This document shows, piece by piece, positions 12,465 through 20,328 of a stretch of DNA of 51,721 nucleotides (position 1 is its first letter; each line of letters opens with the position of its first letter). This DNA comes from Lachnospiraceae bacterium (GTDB taxonomy: Bacteria; Bacillota; Clostridia; Lachnospirales; Lachnospiraceae), in assembly GCA_022794265.1 (NCBI GenBank), contig JAAWEK010000026.1, forward strand, positions 1 to 51,721, in the 5' to 3' direction. The position numbers and the translations under genes are program-made. The notes beneath the pieces were generated by a model that had not been told where the DNA came from, did no database searches, and saw nothing but the letters and a program-made list of their open reading frames with translations.

Positions 12465-12521
12465 ATGACTACTCAATCCGGTAGGGGATTGCGGTTATGC
12501 AGGTTTGGAATCTTCGCTTAA
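12465..12521 (+). other. Possible 18-codon leader peptide or gene remnant
   Basis: A short frame begins at an ATG with an excellent ribosome site (GGAGGTGA, 12451-12458, spacing 6) and stops at 12519-12521. Another frame through the same bases reads GDCGYAGLESSLKDEW, which looks more protein-like, so this may be a frameshifted remnant of a lost gene. It ends only 6 nt before the VOC frame and could couple translation to it. Confidence 0.25.
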
Positions 12522-12527
12522 AGATGA

Positions 12528-12932
12528 ATGGAAGGGCAGGTAGAATCATTGAATATTGAACATATTGCCATGTACGTAAATGATTTAGAAAAAGCAAAGG
12601 ATTTTTTTGTTAAATATTTTAATGCAATCCCAAATGAAAAATATCATAATAGCAGCACAGAGTTTTGTTCATATTTCCTTTCTTTTGATGAAGGTGCAAG
12701 GCTGGAAATAATGCATAAACCTTCTATGTCTGATGATGAAAAACTGTTAGCAAGAACAGGATATATCCATATTGCTTTCCGTTTAGGAAGCAGGAAAGCG
12801 GTGGATAAACTGACAGCAGAATTACGGGCAGACGGTTATGAAGTTGTCAGCGGGCCAAGAACAACGGGAGATGGGTATTATGAAAGCTGTATTATAGGAA
12901 TTGAAGGTAATCAGATTGAAATAACGGTGTAA
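12528..12932 (+). CDS. VOC-superfamily (glyoxalase-like) protein
   Basis: This 134-residue protein has one vicinal-oxygen-chelate fold. Beta-strand segments LNIEHIAMYVNDLEKAKDFF and TGYIHIAFRLGS mark the two beta-alpha-beta-beta-beta halves, and the C-terminus GIEGNQIEIT carries the family's final E. Metal ligands are probably His in NIEHIA, Glu in RLEIM, His in YIHIAF and Glu near the end. Such proteins include lactoylglutathione lyases and fosfomycin- or bleomycin-resistance proteins; the reaction here is unknown. The start is uncertain. The ATG at 12528 lacks a ribosome site, while a TTG at 12549 has GGAAGGGCAGG before it and would give the typical N-terminus. Confidence 0.78.
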   Translation: MEGQVESLNIEHIAMYVNDLEKAKDFFVKYFNAIPNEKYHNSSTEFCSYFLSFDEGARLEIMHKPSMSDDEKLLARTGYIHIAFRLGSRKAVDKLTAELRADGYEVVSGPRTTGDGYYESCIIGIEGNQIEITV

Positions 12933-12947
12933 GAAGAATAAAAAAGC

Positions 12948-12976
12948 TTGACTTTTAGAACTTACAGCTGTAATAT
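12948..12976 (+). promoter_or_regulatory. Promoter of the PBP gene
   Basis: TTGACT (12948-12953) and TAATAT (12971-12976) are exactly 17 nt apart, which gives a leader of about 145 nt. A TACA-N2-TGTA dyad overlaps the -10 box. A second, weaker pair (TTGTCT at 13012, TAATAA at 13034) lies closer to the gene and overlaps the second dyad. Confidence 0.6.
12963..12972. promoter_or_regulatory. BlaI/MecI-like operator dyad 1
   Basis: TACAGCTGTA is a perfect palindrome of the TACA-N2-TGTA type, the half-site pattern known for BlaI/MecI repressors. The wider sequence TTACAGCTGTAATAT overlaps the -10 box of the PBP promoter, an ideal place for repression. No blaI or blaR1 gene is in the window. Confidence 0.5.
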
Positions 12977-13025
12977 TTAAATCAATACATAGAAACTAAA
13001 AATATATTTTTTTGTCTCATAATCC

Positions 13026-13035
13026 TACAAATGTA
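13026..13035. promoter_or_regulatory. BlaI/MecI-like operator dyad 2
   Basis: TACAAATGTA repeats the TACA-N2-TGTA pattern 63 nt after the first dyad, upstream of the PBP start codon. Only the two central bases break the palindrome. Two sites on one promoter region make a chance match less likely. Confidence 0.45.
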
Positions 13036-13127
13036 ATAATTAAAAATGAATGTAAAACTTTGAAATATTAATAGGATTATTAGAAAATAATAACAAAAAA
13101 TAATTTGAAAAATTTCCGGAGGTCAAT

Positions 13128-15257
13128 ATGAAAGGAAAAAACAGGCGAAAACAAAGAAAATTGTTTATATTTCTATGGTTTACCATAGCTTTTGCAGGGA
13201 TTGTTACAATAGGTGCCGTTATGCATCATAAAAAAGACACATTTCGGGATTCTTCCGACAAGATTTCTGTCCGGGTATCCCCAAAAGAATTGTTGATTGA
13301 ATATATGAACCATATCCCGGAACAGGAGTATAAAGAAATGTATGAGATGCTGGATATAGAAGCTTCCGGCAACATCAGTCGGGAGGATTTTATCAAACGG
13401 AATTCGGCAATCTATGAAGGCGTAGAGATGCAAAATATGGTAATCGAAATTCTTGATTACGATGAGCAGGAAAAAAACGTAACATATCAGACTTCATTTG
13501 ATACGGCGGCCGGAAATATTAGTTTTAAAAATAAAGCATATTTCAGAAAAGGAGAAGAAGGATATAAATTGATATGGCAGGATTCCTTAATCTTTCCGGA
13601 ATTTTATTCCACGGATAAAGTAAGGGTTTCGGAAATAAAGGCGAAACGGGGGGAAATACTGGACAGGAACGGGCAGGTTCTGGCGGGAACGGGGCTGGCT
13701 TCCTCCGTTGGAATCGTTCCAGGGAAATTGGAAAACAGGGAAGAAGCCATTGCAAAGATAGCAGAACTGTTGGAACTAAATCCGGAAGCCATTGAAAAGA
13801 AATTATCGGCAAAATGGGTGAAAGATGATTCCTTCGTGCCGGTTCAGACCATTCGGAAAGTGGAGGAAACGGAGCTTATGGCGGCGGAACCGGATGAGGA
13901 AGTGTTAAAAGAAAAGGAGCGGCAGGATAAGCTGCTGGCCATACCTGGGGTAATGTTGTCGGATACCGAAGTGCGGAAATACCCTCTGGGTAAAGCAGCA
14001 TCCCATTTAATCGGATATGTGCAGAATGTTACGGCAGAAGATTTGGAAGAACATGCAGGAGAAGGCTACACGGCGGACAGTGTCATCGGCAGAAGCGGAA
14101 TGGAAGGGTTATTTGAAAAAGAGTTGAAAGGCCGGAACGGATGCAGGATTTATATTGCAGATTCAGATGGTAATGAGAAAAGAGAACTTGCGTGTATCCC
14201 GGTGCACCATGGGCAGGATATACGCCTTACCATAGATGCCGGTCTGCAGGCCGGACTGTATGAACAGTTTCAGGAGGATAAAAGCTGTTCGGCAGCCATG
14301 AATCCATACACCGGCGAAGTACTGGCGCTGGTCAGTACGCCGTCTTATAACAATAATGATTTTATTATGGGATTATCCACTGAGCAATGGAATGCAATGA
14401 ATGAGGATATTGATAAGCCTATGTATAACCGTTTCCGGCAGGTCTGGTGTCCGGGTTCCACTTTTAAACCAATCATAGCAGCAATCGGTCTGGAATCAGG
14501 AACTGTGAATCCTATGGAAGATTACGGGAATGAAGGTCGGAGCTGGCAGAAAGATGCGTCATGGGGTTCCTATTTTGTAACAACCCTTCATGCATATGAG
14601 CCTGTGATTCTGGAAAATGCATTGAAGTATTCGGATAATATTTATTTTGCCAAAGCGGCGCTGAAAATCGGAGCGGAAGAAATGAAAAATTTCTTGCTGA
14701 AAATGGGATTTGATGAAGAACTGCCCTTTGATATTAAGATGGCCCGGTCACAATTTTCAAATACGGAAAACATTGAAACCGAGATACAGCTGGCGGACAG
14801 CGGATACGGACAGGGGCAGATTCTGATAAATCCGCTGCATATGGCATGTATTTATTCGGCCTTTTGCAATGAGGGAAATATAATAAAACCTTATCTGGTT
14901 TCTGACCGGGGAAAATCAGGACAATACTGGATTCCCAATGCTTTTTCTGCCGGAACGGCAGCCATTGTACTGGAAGGCATGAAAAAAGTAGTGAACGATT
15001 CTGATGGTACGGGATATTCGGCTCACCGCCAGGATATTTTACTGGCAGGAAAGACTGGAACGGCAGAGATTAAGGCATCAAAGGAGGATACTTCCGGAAC
15101 GGAACTGGGATGGTTCGCCGTTTTTACGGCTGAGAAAACAGTGCAGCGGCCGATATTGCTTATAAGTATGGTGGAAGATGTAAAAGGACGGGGCGGCAGC
15201 GGTTATGTGATTAAAAAAGATAAAAAGGTTTTGGAACAATGGCTGGGCGGCAATTAG
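13128..15257 (+). CDS. MecA-like class B penicillin-binding protein
   Basis: This 709-residue D,D-transpeptidase cross-links peptidoglycan on the outer face of the membrane. In order it has one N-terminal membrane anchor (about residues 12-30), an NTF2-like MecA_N domain (about 45-160), a PBP dimerisation domain (RGEILDRNGQVLAG near 178) and the transpeptidase. The active-site motifs are Ser444-T-F-K, Ser502-D-N and Lys642-T-G. The architecture matches PBP2a/PBP3-type proteins with low beta-lactam affinity, not the PBP2b/FtsI of the division cluster. The ATG has CCGGAGG 6 nt upstream. It stands alone behind its own promoter with two BlaI-like dyads, so induction by cell-wall stress or beta-lactams is a reasonable inference. 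Low affinity itself cannot be read from sequence. Confidence 0.9.
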   Translation: MKGKNRRKQRKLFIFLWFTIAFAGIVTIGAVMHHKKDTFRDSSDKISVRVSPKELLIEYMNHIPEQEYKEMYEMLDIEASGNISREDFIKRNSAIYEGVEMQNMVIEILDYDEQEKNVTYQTSFDTAAGNISFKNKAYFRKGEEGYKLIWQDSLIFPEFYSTDKVRVSEIKAKRGEILDRNGQVLAGTGLASSVGIVPGKLENREEAIAKIAELLELNPEAIEKKLSAKWVKDDSFVPVQTIRKVEETELMAAEPDEEVLKEKERQDKLLAIPGVMLSDTEVRKYPLGKAASHLIGYVQNVTAEDLEEHAGEGYTADSVIGRSGMEGLFEKELKGRNGCRIYIADSDGNEKRELACIPVHHGQDIRLTIDAGLQAGLYEQFQEDKSCSAAMNPYTGEVLALVSTPSYNNNDFIMGLSTEQWNAMNEDIDKPMYNRFRQVWCPGSTFKPIIAAIGLESGTVNPMEDYGNEGRSWQKDASWGSYFVTTLHAYEPVILENALKYSDNIYFAKAALKIGAEEMKNFLLKMGFDEELPFDIKMARSQFSNTENIETEIQLADSGYGQGQILINPLHMACIYSAFCNEGNIIKPYLVSDRGKSGQYWIPNAFSAGTAAIVLEGMKKVVNDSDGTGYSAHRQDILLAGKTGTAEIKASKEDTSGTELGWFAVFTAEKTVQRPILLISMVEDVKGRGGSGYVIKKDKKVLEQWLGGN

Positions 15258-15300
15258 TGGTATGCTATATAGAATCAACAGATGGAACAGCAGGTAAATA

Positions 15301-15329
15301 TTGAAGATGGGTAAGCACTGTGTTATAAT
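15301..15329 (+). promoter_or_regulatory. Promoter of the AAA ATPase/radical SAM pair
   Basis: TTGAAG (15301-15306) lies 17 nt before a perfect TATAAT (15324-15329). Transcription would start about 55 nt before the first gene. Confidence 0.55.
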
Positions 15330-15389
15330 TCAGATATTCATTTTGAACCGGAGTATCACAGGATACGCAAATTATTTGGAGGCTGCCGT

Positions 15390-16112
15390 ATGAATCATCA
15401 GTTTATTCAAAGTGTAATGATTGATTGGGACCGGATTGGGCGAAACAGTTATTTAAGAGACATTGAAGCAGTGGAAGGTTTGGAGAAACTGGAATTTAAC
15501 CGTCCGATTACATTTTTTGTGGGCGAAAACGGAAGCGGAAAATCCACCATGCTGGAAGCTATTGCTGTGGCGGCGGGATTTAATCCGGAGGGTGGAACAA
15601 AAAATTACTGTTTTTCAACATATGACTCTCATTCCGAACTCTGTGAAGCCATGAGGATTGTAAAAGGATACCGCAGACCGGACTGTGGTTACTTTTTACG
15701 GGCAGAGAGCTTCTATAATGTAGCCACAAAAGAGGAAGAATATGCCGATTCCCGCCATCCGTCTGCGAAACTTCATGAAAAATCCCATGGGGAAAGTTTT
15801 CTGGCAATTGCACAGAAATATTTAAGGCCAAACGGACTATATCTGCTGGATGAGCCGGAGGCGGCTTTGTCACCCCAGAGACAATTAACACTGCTTATGG
15901 AAATATACGGTTGTGCCGATAGAAACTCGCAATTTATAATAGCTACACATTCACCGATTCTGCTGGGGATACCCGGTGCCGAAATATTATCCTTTGATGA
16001 CGGAAAAATCCATACCTGTGAATACTTGGAGACGGACAGTTATCAAGTGATGGAGATGTATATAAATAATAGAAAAGAATTATTAAAAAAGCTGATTGGA
16101 GTGGAGGAATAA
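15390..16112 (+). CDS. AAA/ABC-type ATPase (COG3910-like)
   Basis: This 240-residue soluble ATPase has a RecF/SMC-like head. The Walker A is GENGSGKST near residue 47, the ABC-like signature region is KSHGESFLAIAQKYL, the Walker B is YLLDEPEAAL, and the switch His lies in IATHSPILL. There is no coiled-coil arm, so it is shorter than RecF or SbcC. Proteins of this kind are often annotated as predicted ATPases and have no settled function. It ends 2 nt before the radical SAM gene, so both are co-transcribed. GGAGG precedes the ATG. The pairing suggests an ATP-dependent partner of the radical SAM enzyme, but that is inference. Confidence 0.8.
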   Translation: MNHQFIQSVMIDWDRIGRNSYLRDIEAVEGLEKLEFNRPITFFVGENGSGKSTMLEAIAVAAGFNPEGGTKNYCFSTYDSHSELCEAMRIVKGYRRPDCGYFLRAESFYNVATKEEEYADSRHPSAKLHEKSHGESFLAIAQKYLRPNGLYLLDEPEAALSPQRQLTLLMEIYGCADRNSQFIIATHSPILLGIPGAEILSFDDGKIHTCEYLETDSYQVMEMYINNRKELLKKLIGVEE

Positions 16113-16114
16113 AA

Positions 16115-16978
16115 GTGCATTTTGTAAATGCAAAAGGAATTTTATCGCCGCAGAACGGTATGAATCTATACAGAGGCTGTACTCACGGTTGTATTTACTG
16201 TGACAGCAGAAGCAGATGTTATGGTTTTAACCATGAGTTTGAAGATATAGAAGTCAAACAAAATGCATCGGAACTATTGGAACAGGCTCTTCGTTCAAAG
16301 AGAAAAAAATGCATGATTGGAACAGGCTCCATGTGTGACCCATATATGCAATGTGAAGAATCCCTGGGGTTGACCAGAAAATGTCTGGAAATCATAGAGC
16401 GCTATGAATTTGGTGTAGCGGTTCAGACAAAATCAGACAGAATTCTTCGGGATCTGGACATATTGAAACGGATTAATGAAAAGGGAAAGTGTGTGGTTCA
16501 GATGACACTGACTACATATGACGATAAATTAAGCAAAATACTGGAGCCAAATGTATGCGCTACAGGAGAGCGGGTGAAGGCTCTGCAGACTTTTCGTGAT
16601 AACGGGATTCCTACCATAGTCTGGCTGTCCCCGATTCTGCCGTTCATTAATGATACAAGAGAAAATATAGAAGGAATTTTAGAGGATTGTATCAGGGCAA
16701 AAGTGTATGGAATCATCTGTTTTGGCATGGGGCTGACTCTGCGTGAAGGAAACAGGGAGTATTTTTACGCCATGCTGGATAAAAAATTTCCGGGATTGAA
16801 AGAAAAGTATCAGAAAAGATATGGGAAGGCTTATCATATTTCCAGTGACAAAAATCAGGAACTGATGAGACTATTTGAAGAAACATGCAGAAAACATGAT
16901 ATCGTATGGGATGTGGATGAATGTTTTCGGTATTTGCAGGATTTTCCAGAACAGTACAGACAAATGACATTGTTTTAG
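16115..16978 (+). CDS. Radical SAM protein, SPL-like family
   Basis: This 287-residue protein has the radical SAM cluster motif C-x3-C-x2-C in RGCTHGCIYCDS, near residue 22, and belongs to the group of COG1533 (spore photoproduct lyase-like, Rv2578c). The motif IGTGSMCDPYMQCEE and the later IVWLSPILPFIND are typical for that group. It should bind a 4Fe-4S cluster and S-adenosylmethionine. Unlike true spore photoproduct lyase (about 340 residues) it lacks the long N-terminal part. The start is a GTG with GGAGG 8 nt upstream, 2 nt after the ATPase gene. The substrate is unknown; repair of nucleic acid is possible but not shown. Confidence 0.85.
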   Translation: MHFVNAKGILSPQNGMNLYRGCTHGCIYCDSRSRCYGFNHEFEDIEVKQNASELLEQALRSKRKKCMIGTGSMCDPYMQCEESLGLTRKCLEIIERYEFGVAVQTKSDRILRDLDILKRINEKGKCVVQMTLTTYDDKLSKILEPNVCATGERVKALQTFRDNGIPTIVWLSPILPFINDTRENIEGILEDCIRAKVYGIICFGMGLTLREGNREYFYAMLDKKFPGLKEKYQKRYGKAYHISSDKNQELMRLFEETCRKHDIVWDVDECFRYLQDFPEQYRQMTLF

Positions 16979-17033
16979 CAGGGGATTATTGAATGAGAAA
17001 AGTGTATTACAGTCTGATAAGGACTGGGATATC

Positions 17034-17062
17034 TTGCAATTTCTGGATATATGTGCTATATT
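17034..17062 (+). promoter_or_regulatory. Possible vegetative promoter before the FliD-like gene
   Basis: TTGCAA (17034-17039) and TATATT (17057-17062) are 17 nt apart. This is an alternative or addition to the SigD-like promoter immediately downstream. Confidence 0.4.
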
Positions 17063-17067
17063 GGTAT

Positions 17068-17094
17068 TAATTATAAGGGACTTTGTGACGATAA
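17068..17094 (+). promoter_or_regulatory. Candidate sigma-28 (SigD) promoter
   Basis: TAATTATA (17068-17075) and GACGATAA (17087-17094) are separated by 11 nt. The Gram-positive SigD consensus is TAAAGTTT-N11-GCCGATAA. The -10 matches 7 of 8 bases and the -35 four of 8. It precedes a protein that resembles flagellar FliD, a typical SigD target. Confidence 0.4.
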
Positions 17095-17155
17095 ATAATG
17101 TATAGTAAGTGAAAAGACATGGAAGTTTATATTTTTTATCAAAGGAGTGATGAAT

Positions 17156-18334
17156 ATGAGTACAAATTTTAGTTCAAATCTATTCCAGAGTTTTTCATTC
17201 AACAACGAAAGTCAGAAATTTTTTTCAGATTATGCCAGCATTAAAAACGGCAGTTACGCCAGACTTTTGAAGGCTTATTATGGCAGAGGATATGATTCGT
17301 CTACGTCAGCGTCCGGCAGCACGAGAAGCCGTTCCAGTAATGTTCTTGAGAAACTTTTGGAAGAGCGGAGAAATCCAAAGGTTTCAGAAGAAGTACAGGA
17401 AGCAAATGCAAATCTTACAAGCGGGATTTCAAGTCTGAGAGGTTCTGTATCCACGTTACAGAATGAAAAGACCTATACGGACACGGAAAAGGGTCAGACG
17501 GCGGCAGAAAAGGTGGTTTCTGCTGTGAAAGATTATGTTAAGCAGTATAATAATGTTGTGAGTAACGCAAAACATTCCACATTGTCAGCAAAGACATCAC
17601 ATGTGGCAGCTATGATGCGCAGTACTGCTGCAAATGCTGATAAGCTTTCGGAAATGGGAATTACAATCAATAAAAACGGAACCCTTCAGATGAATGAAAA
17701 TAAGCTGAAGGCAACAGATATCTCAAAGGTACAGGAACTGTTTTCAGCCAAAGATATCACAAGCTATGGTTCTACGGTTATGTCTCGTCTTCAGTTTGCA
17801 GGTTCTGCAACTGGTACAAATAAGACGGATAGTGAGAGCACAAATAAAACGCCGGGTTCTGCGGCTGCTTCCCTTAAGGCAGACAGCGAATTGCTTGCAT
17901 CTGGTAAATTATTTGAGATGATAAAGGATAAGGATGGCAATGAGACATACGATATTGACAAAATCTTTTCCACGACAAAAAGTTTTGTAAGCAATTACAA
18001 TGATATGTTAGATGCAGCCAAATCCAGTTCGAATTCCGGCGTATCAGCAAATCTGTCCAGAATCAGGGAAAAGACGGCGCAAAATGCAGAGGCGCTTAAA
18101 CAGTTTGGTATCAGTGTGGACAGAGATGGCAAAATGAAGATTGATGAAGAGACATTTAAAAAATCAGATATGTCCAAGGTACAGAAATTTTTCAAAGACT
18201 ATGGTGCTTCTATTGCCAGCAGTGCATCACTTGTAAATTATTATATGACTACACAGGCGAATGCTGCCAGTGGTTATACGGCAGACGGCACATATAATGT
18301 GCAGGGAAGTGTCCGCTATGCGGATTCATTTTAA
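17156..18334 (+). CDS. FliD-like protein with a duplicated C-terminal domain
   Basis: This 392-residue protein resembles the C-terminal part of the flagellar cap FliD (HAP2) and has no signal peptide. Two related blocks are seen, about residues 115-205 and 265-355. Each begins with a helix (VVSAVKDYVKQYNNVVSNAK; TTKSFVSNYNDMLDAAKSSS). Each then has an M/F-GI-x-I/V-x-K/R-NG/DG turn (SEMGITINKNGTLQ; KQFGISVDRDGKMK) and closes with a K-x-x-D-x-SKVQ-x-x-F segment. FliD proteins are 450-650 residues and hold one such region. The N-terminus is Ser/Asn-rich and low in Cys. The ATG at 17156 has AAAGGAG 8 nt upstream; earlier GTG/ATG codons overlap that site. It stands alone, with a SigD-like promoter before it and a terminator after it. 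Flagellar relation is inferred. Confidence 0.6.
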   Translation: MSTNFSSNLFQSFSFNNESQKFFSDYASIKNGSYARLLKAYYGRGYDSSTSASGSTRSRSSNVLEKLLEERRNPKVSEEVQEANANLTSGISSLRGSVSTLQNEKTYTDTEKGQTAAEKVVSAVKDYVKQYNNVVSNAKHSTLSAKTSHVAAMMRSTAANADKLSEMGITINKNGTLQMNENKLKATDISKVQELFSAKDITSYGSTVMSRLQFAGSATGTNKTDSESTNKTPGSAAASLKADSELLASGKLFEMIKDKDGNETYDIDKIFSTTKSFVSNYNDMLDAAKSSSNSGVSANLSRIREKTAQNAEALKQFGISVDRDGKMKIDEETFKKSDMSKVQKFFKDYGASIASSASLVNYYMTTQANAASGYTADGTYNVQGSVRYADSF

Positions 18335-18363
18335 ATTGTTTTAAAAAAGACAAAACGTATGGG

Positions 18364-18410
18364 AGGCGACTTCACCGGGATGTAAGCCGGGGTCGCCTTC
18401 TTTCTTTTTA
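18364..18410 (+). terminator. Rho-independent terminator after the FliD-like gene
   Basis: AGGCGAC (18364-18370) pairs with GTCGCCT (18392-18398), extended by an inner CCGG/CCGG pair, and TTCTTTCTTTTT follows. It lies between convergent genes and may act in both directions, but the T-run favours the plus strand. Confidence 0.85.
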
Positions 18411-18435
18411 GAAATTCTCAGGCGATTGTTTCAAA

Positions 18436-20310
18436 TTACTCAAAATAAAACACCGGACTGCTGGTCCGAAACGGCAGGCGGTGTCCCTTCGGTAACAGAA
18501 ATGCATGCTCATGTCGTATCCTCATTTTATCTTCTATAAATCCGTCCGTAATAATCAGAATTGGCCCGTCTTTTGGAAAGTTTTCTGCGGATTCCAGCAT
18601 ATCCACTCCAGGCTGGAGAACGGTTCCACCCCGGCCTTTTACCCTGACCCTTCCAGCAATATCTTCCGGTGCAAGATATCCGGCGTCATAGGCCCTTGCA
18701 TCACAGAAGACTACCCTTACAAAAGGAACGTCTTTGGCAGCGGCATAACTGGCGATGGAGCCAAGCGCCATGCCGATTTGCTTTGCTGACATAGAACCGG
18801 AGGTATCTACTACGACACCAAAGGTACGGCTGTCTGTGGGAATTTCCTGTTGGATATATCTGGGCCTTGGAATGTTGGGAGTGGATCCTTGTCTGCGGCT
18901 GGGTCTGCTGTAAGTTCTTGTTTTTTCCAGAGGCTGAAAATGGCAGTCAAACCAGTTGGCCAGTTCCACGTCCCAGGGAATCGGAGGCATGGCAAGAGCA
19001 CGGATTTCTTCAATCAGTCCGGCAGGAATAAATCCTCTGTCGCTGGAAGTATGATATTCCAGTCCCTGCATCAACGCGTTTTTACAGAAATCATCCAGGG
19101 AAGTACCAGTATGGCTGTTGCCAAATACTGAGGAACCGTTTTCAATGACATCTCCTTTTCCATATCCCCGGAAAGTAGAACGTTTGGAATACTTTTTTAA
19201 GTCTGTCTGTATCCTGTCGTAAATGGATTCGGCGGACATTCCTTTCAGGGATTCATCGTATAGCAATCCGTCAGCAGGCATTTGGCCAATCTGCATTTCC
19301 CGGAGCCAGCCGTTGATAACAAAATCACAGGCAACATTCCATAAATAGGGATCCCGTCCCTGACATCTCAGGTGATGCTGTAATCCGGCATGAAGATATT
19401 CATGGGCCAGAACGAAACGCCATTCGTCGGTACTGAGGTTAAGGGCTGGATTGGCATAAATTTCTCCAACCGTAACATCAATAGCTGCAATCTGGATTTC
19501 ATTCCGGATACAGTAGCGGTAATCCTCAATGATACGAAAGGATGCGGCAAGTCCCCCCAGCAGCGGATAATGGTCAATAAACCATTGGGCCGCCCGGGTG
19601 ACGCTGGTATCCGGACGGGCAGAGGCTTCTCCATGTCCGCCGGCCATACTGACCGCATCGGAAACGGAATGTGCAAGAGCATTGGCAAACAGAGAGGTAA
19701 AACGGTTATACTGATTCAGGTTTTTATTATAGACCAGAGGCCGCTCCAGTCCCTTCATGTCCAACTGTCCGGCGCCGGCCGTTCCATACCGTTGGTCCGA
19801 TTCCGGGGTATTGTGTTCTATAAGATAATCATAAATCTTAAGTTCATCGGTAAGGCTTCCGGGAAAGGAAGCGGCAGGATCTGGACAAATGGGGGAAAAG
19901 GAACCGATATCATGAAGAAATTTAGCAATATAAATATTACATGAGGCGTTCCAGATATATTTATTGAAGGAAGGTATTTTTATATTACTACCGTCGGACT
20001 CTTCCGTTATGTATCCCGGCATATGCTCGGCATCGAAGTGTCCGAAAGCAAGATGCAGTTCACAGTGTGCAATGACATATGCCCATTGATTTTCTGTTAA
20101 TGAAATATCTTTATTTACATAGATATATCCGTTGCTGTCTACATAAGCGGCACAATCTTTTCCCATGAGAATTTTGTCATGTATGATTATCTGGTTATAG
20201 AGCTGGGAAAACAATGTGTGCGATTTGATAATGGATATTCCGTACTGGAGTTTTTCCTCATTTGGATGAATCTTTTTATGGGTTTTACCAGAGGATTTTT
20301 TTGAGGCCAT
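18436..20310 (-). CDS. VWA-domain protein with putative metallopeptidase domain (DUF2201-like)
   Basis: This 624-residue soluble protein has an N-terminal DUF2201-type region and a C-terminal von Willebrand A domain. The first half holds two helical blocks that resemble each other. One contains AHCELHLAFGH near residue 80 and the other AHEYLHAGLQHH near residue 305, an H-E-x-x-H zinc-protease-like motif. The first copy lacks the Glu-in-place pattern (HCELH). The VWA MIDAS motif is DTSGSMS near residue 510, with the TDGF motif later. It lies 18 nt after the MoxR gene in the same operon. MoxR/VWA pairs act as chaperone-like systems that remodel or load cofactors into partner proteins; the client here is unknown. 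Confidence 0.85.
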   Translation of the reverse strand: MASKKSSGKTHKKIHPNEEKLQYGISIIKSHTLFSQLYNQIIIHDKILMGKDCAAYVDSNGYIYVNKDISLTENQWAYVIAHCELHLAFGHFDAEHMPGYITEESDGSNIKIPSFNKYIWNASCNIYIAKFLHDIGSFSPICPDPAASFPGSLTDELKIYDYLIEHNTPESDQRYGTAGAGQLDMKGLERPLVYNKNLNQYNRFTSLFANALAHSVSDAVSMAGGHGEASARPDTSVTRAAQWFIDHYPLLGGLAASFRIIEDYRYCIRNEIQIAAIDVTVGEIYANPALNLSTDEWRFVLAHEYLHAGLQHHLRCQGRDPYLWNVACDFVINGWLREMQIGQMPADGLLYDESLKGMSAESIYDRIQTDLKKYSKRSTFRGYGKGDVIENGSSVFGNSHTGTSLDDFCKNALMQGLEYHTSSDRGFIPAGLIEEIRALAMPPIPWDVELANWFDCHFQPLEKTRTYSRPSRRQGSTPNIPRPRYIQQEIPTDSRTFGVVVDTSGSMSAKQIGMALGSIASYAAAKDVPFVRVVFCDARAYDAGYLAPEDIAGRVRVKGRGGTVLQPGVDMLESAENFPKDGPILIITDGFIEDKMRIRHEHAFLLPKGHRLPFRTSSPVFYFE

Positions 20311-20328
20311 AAGAGTATTACCTGCTTT

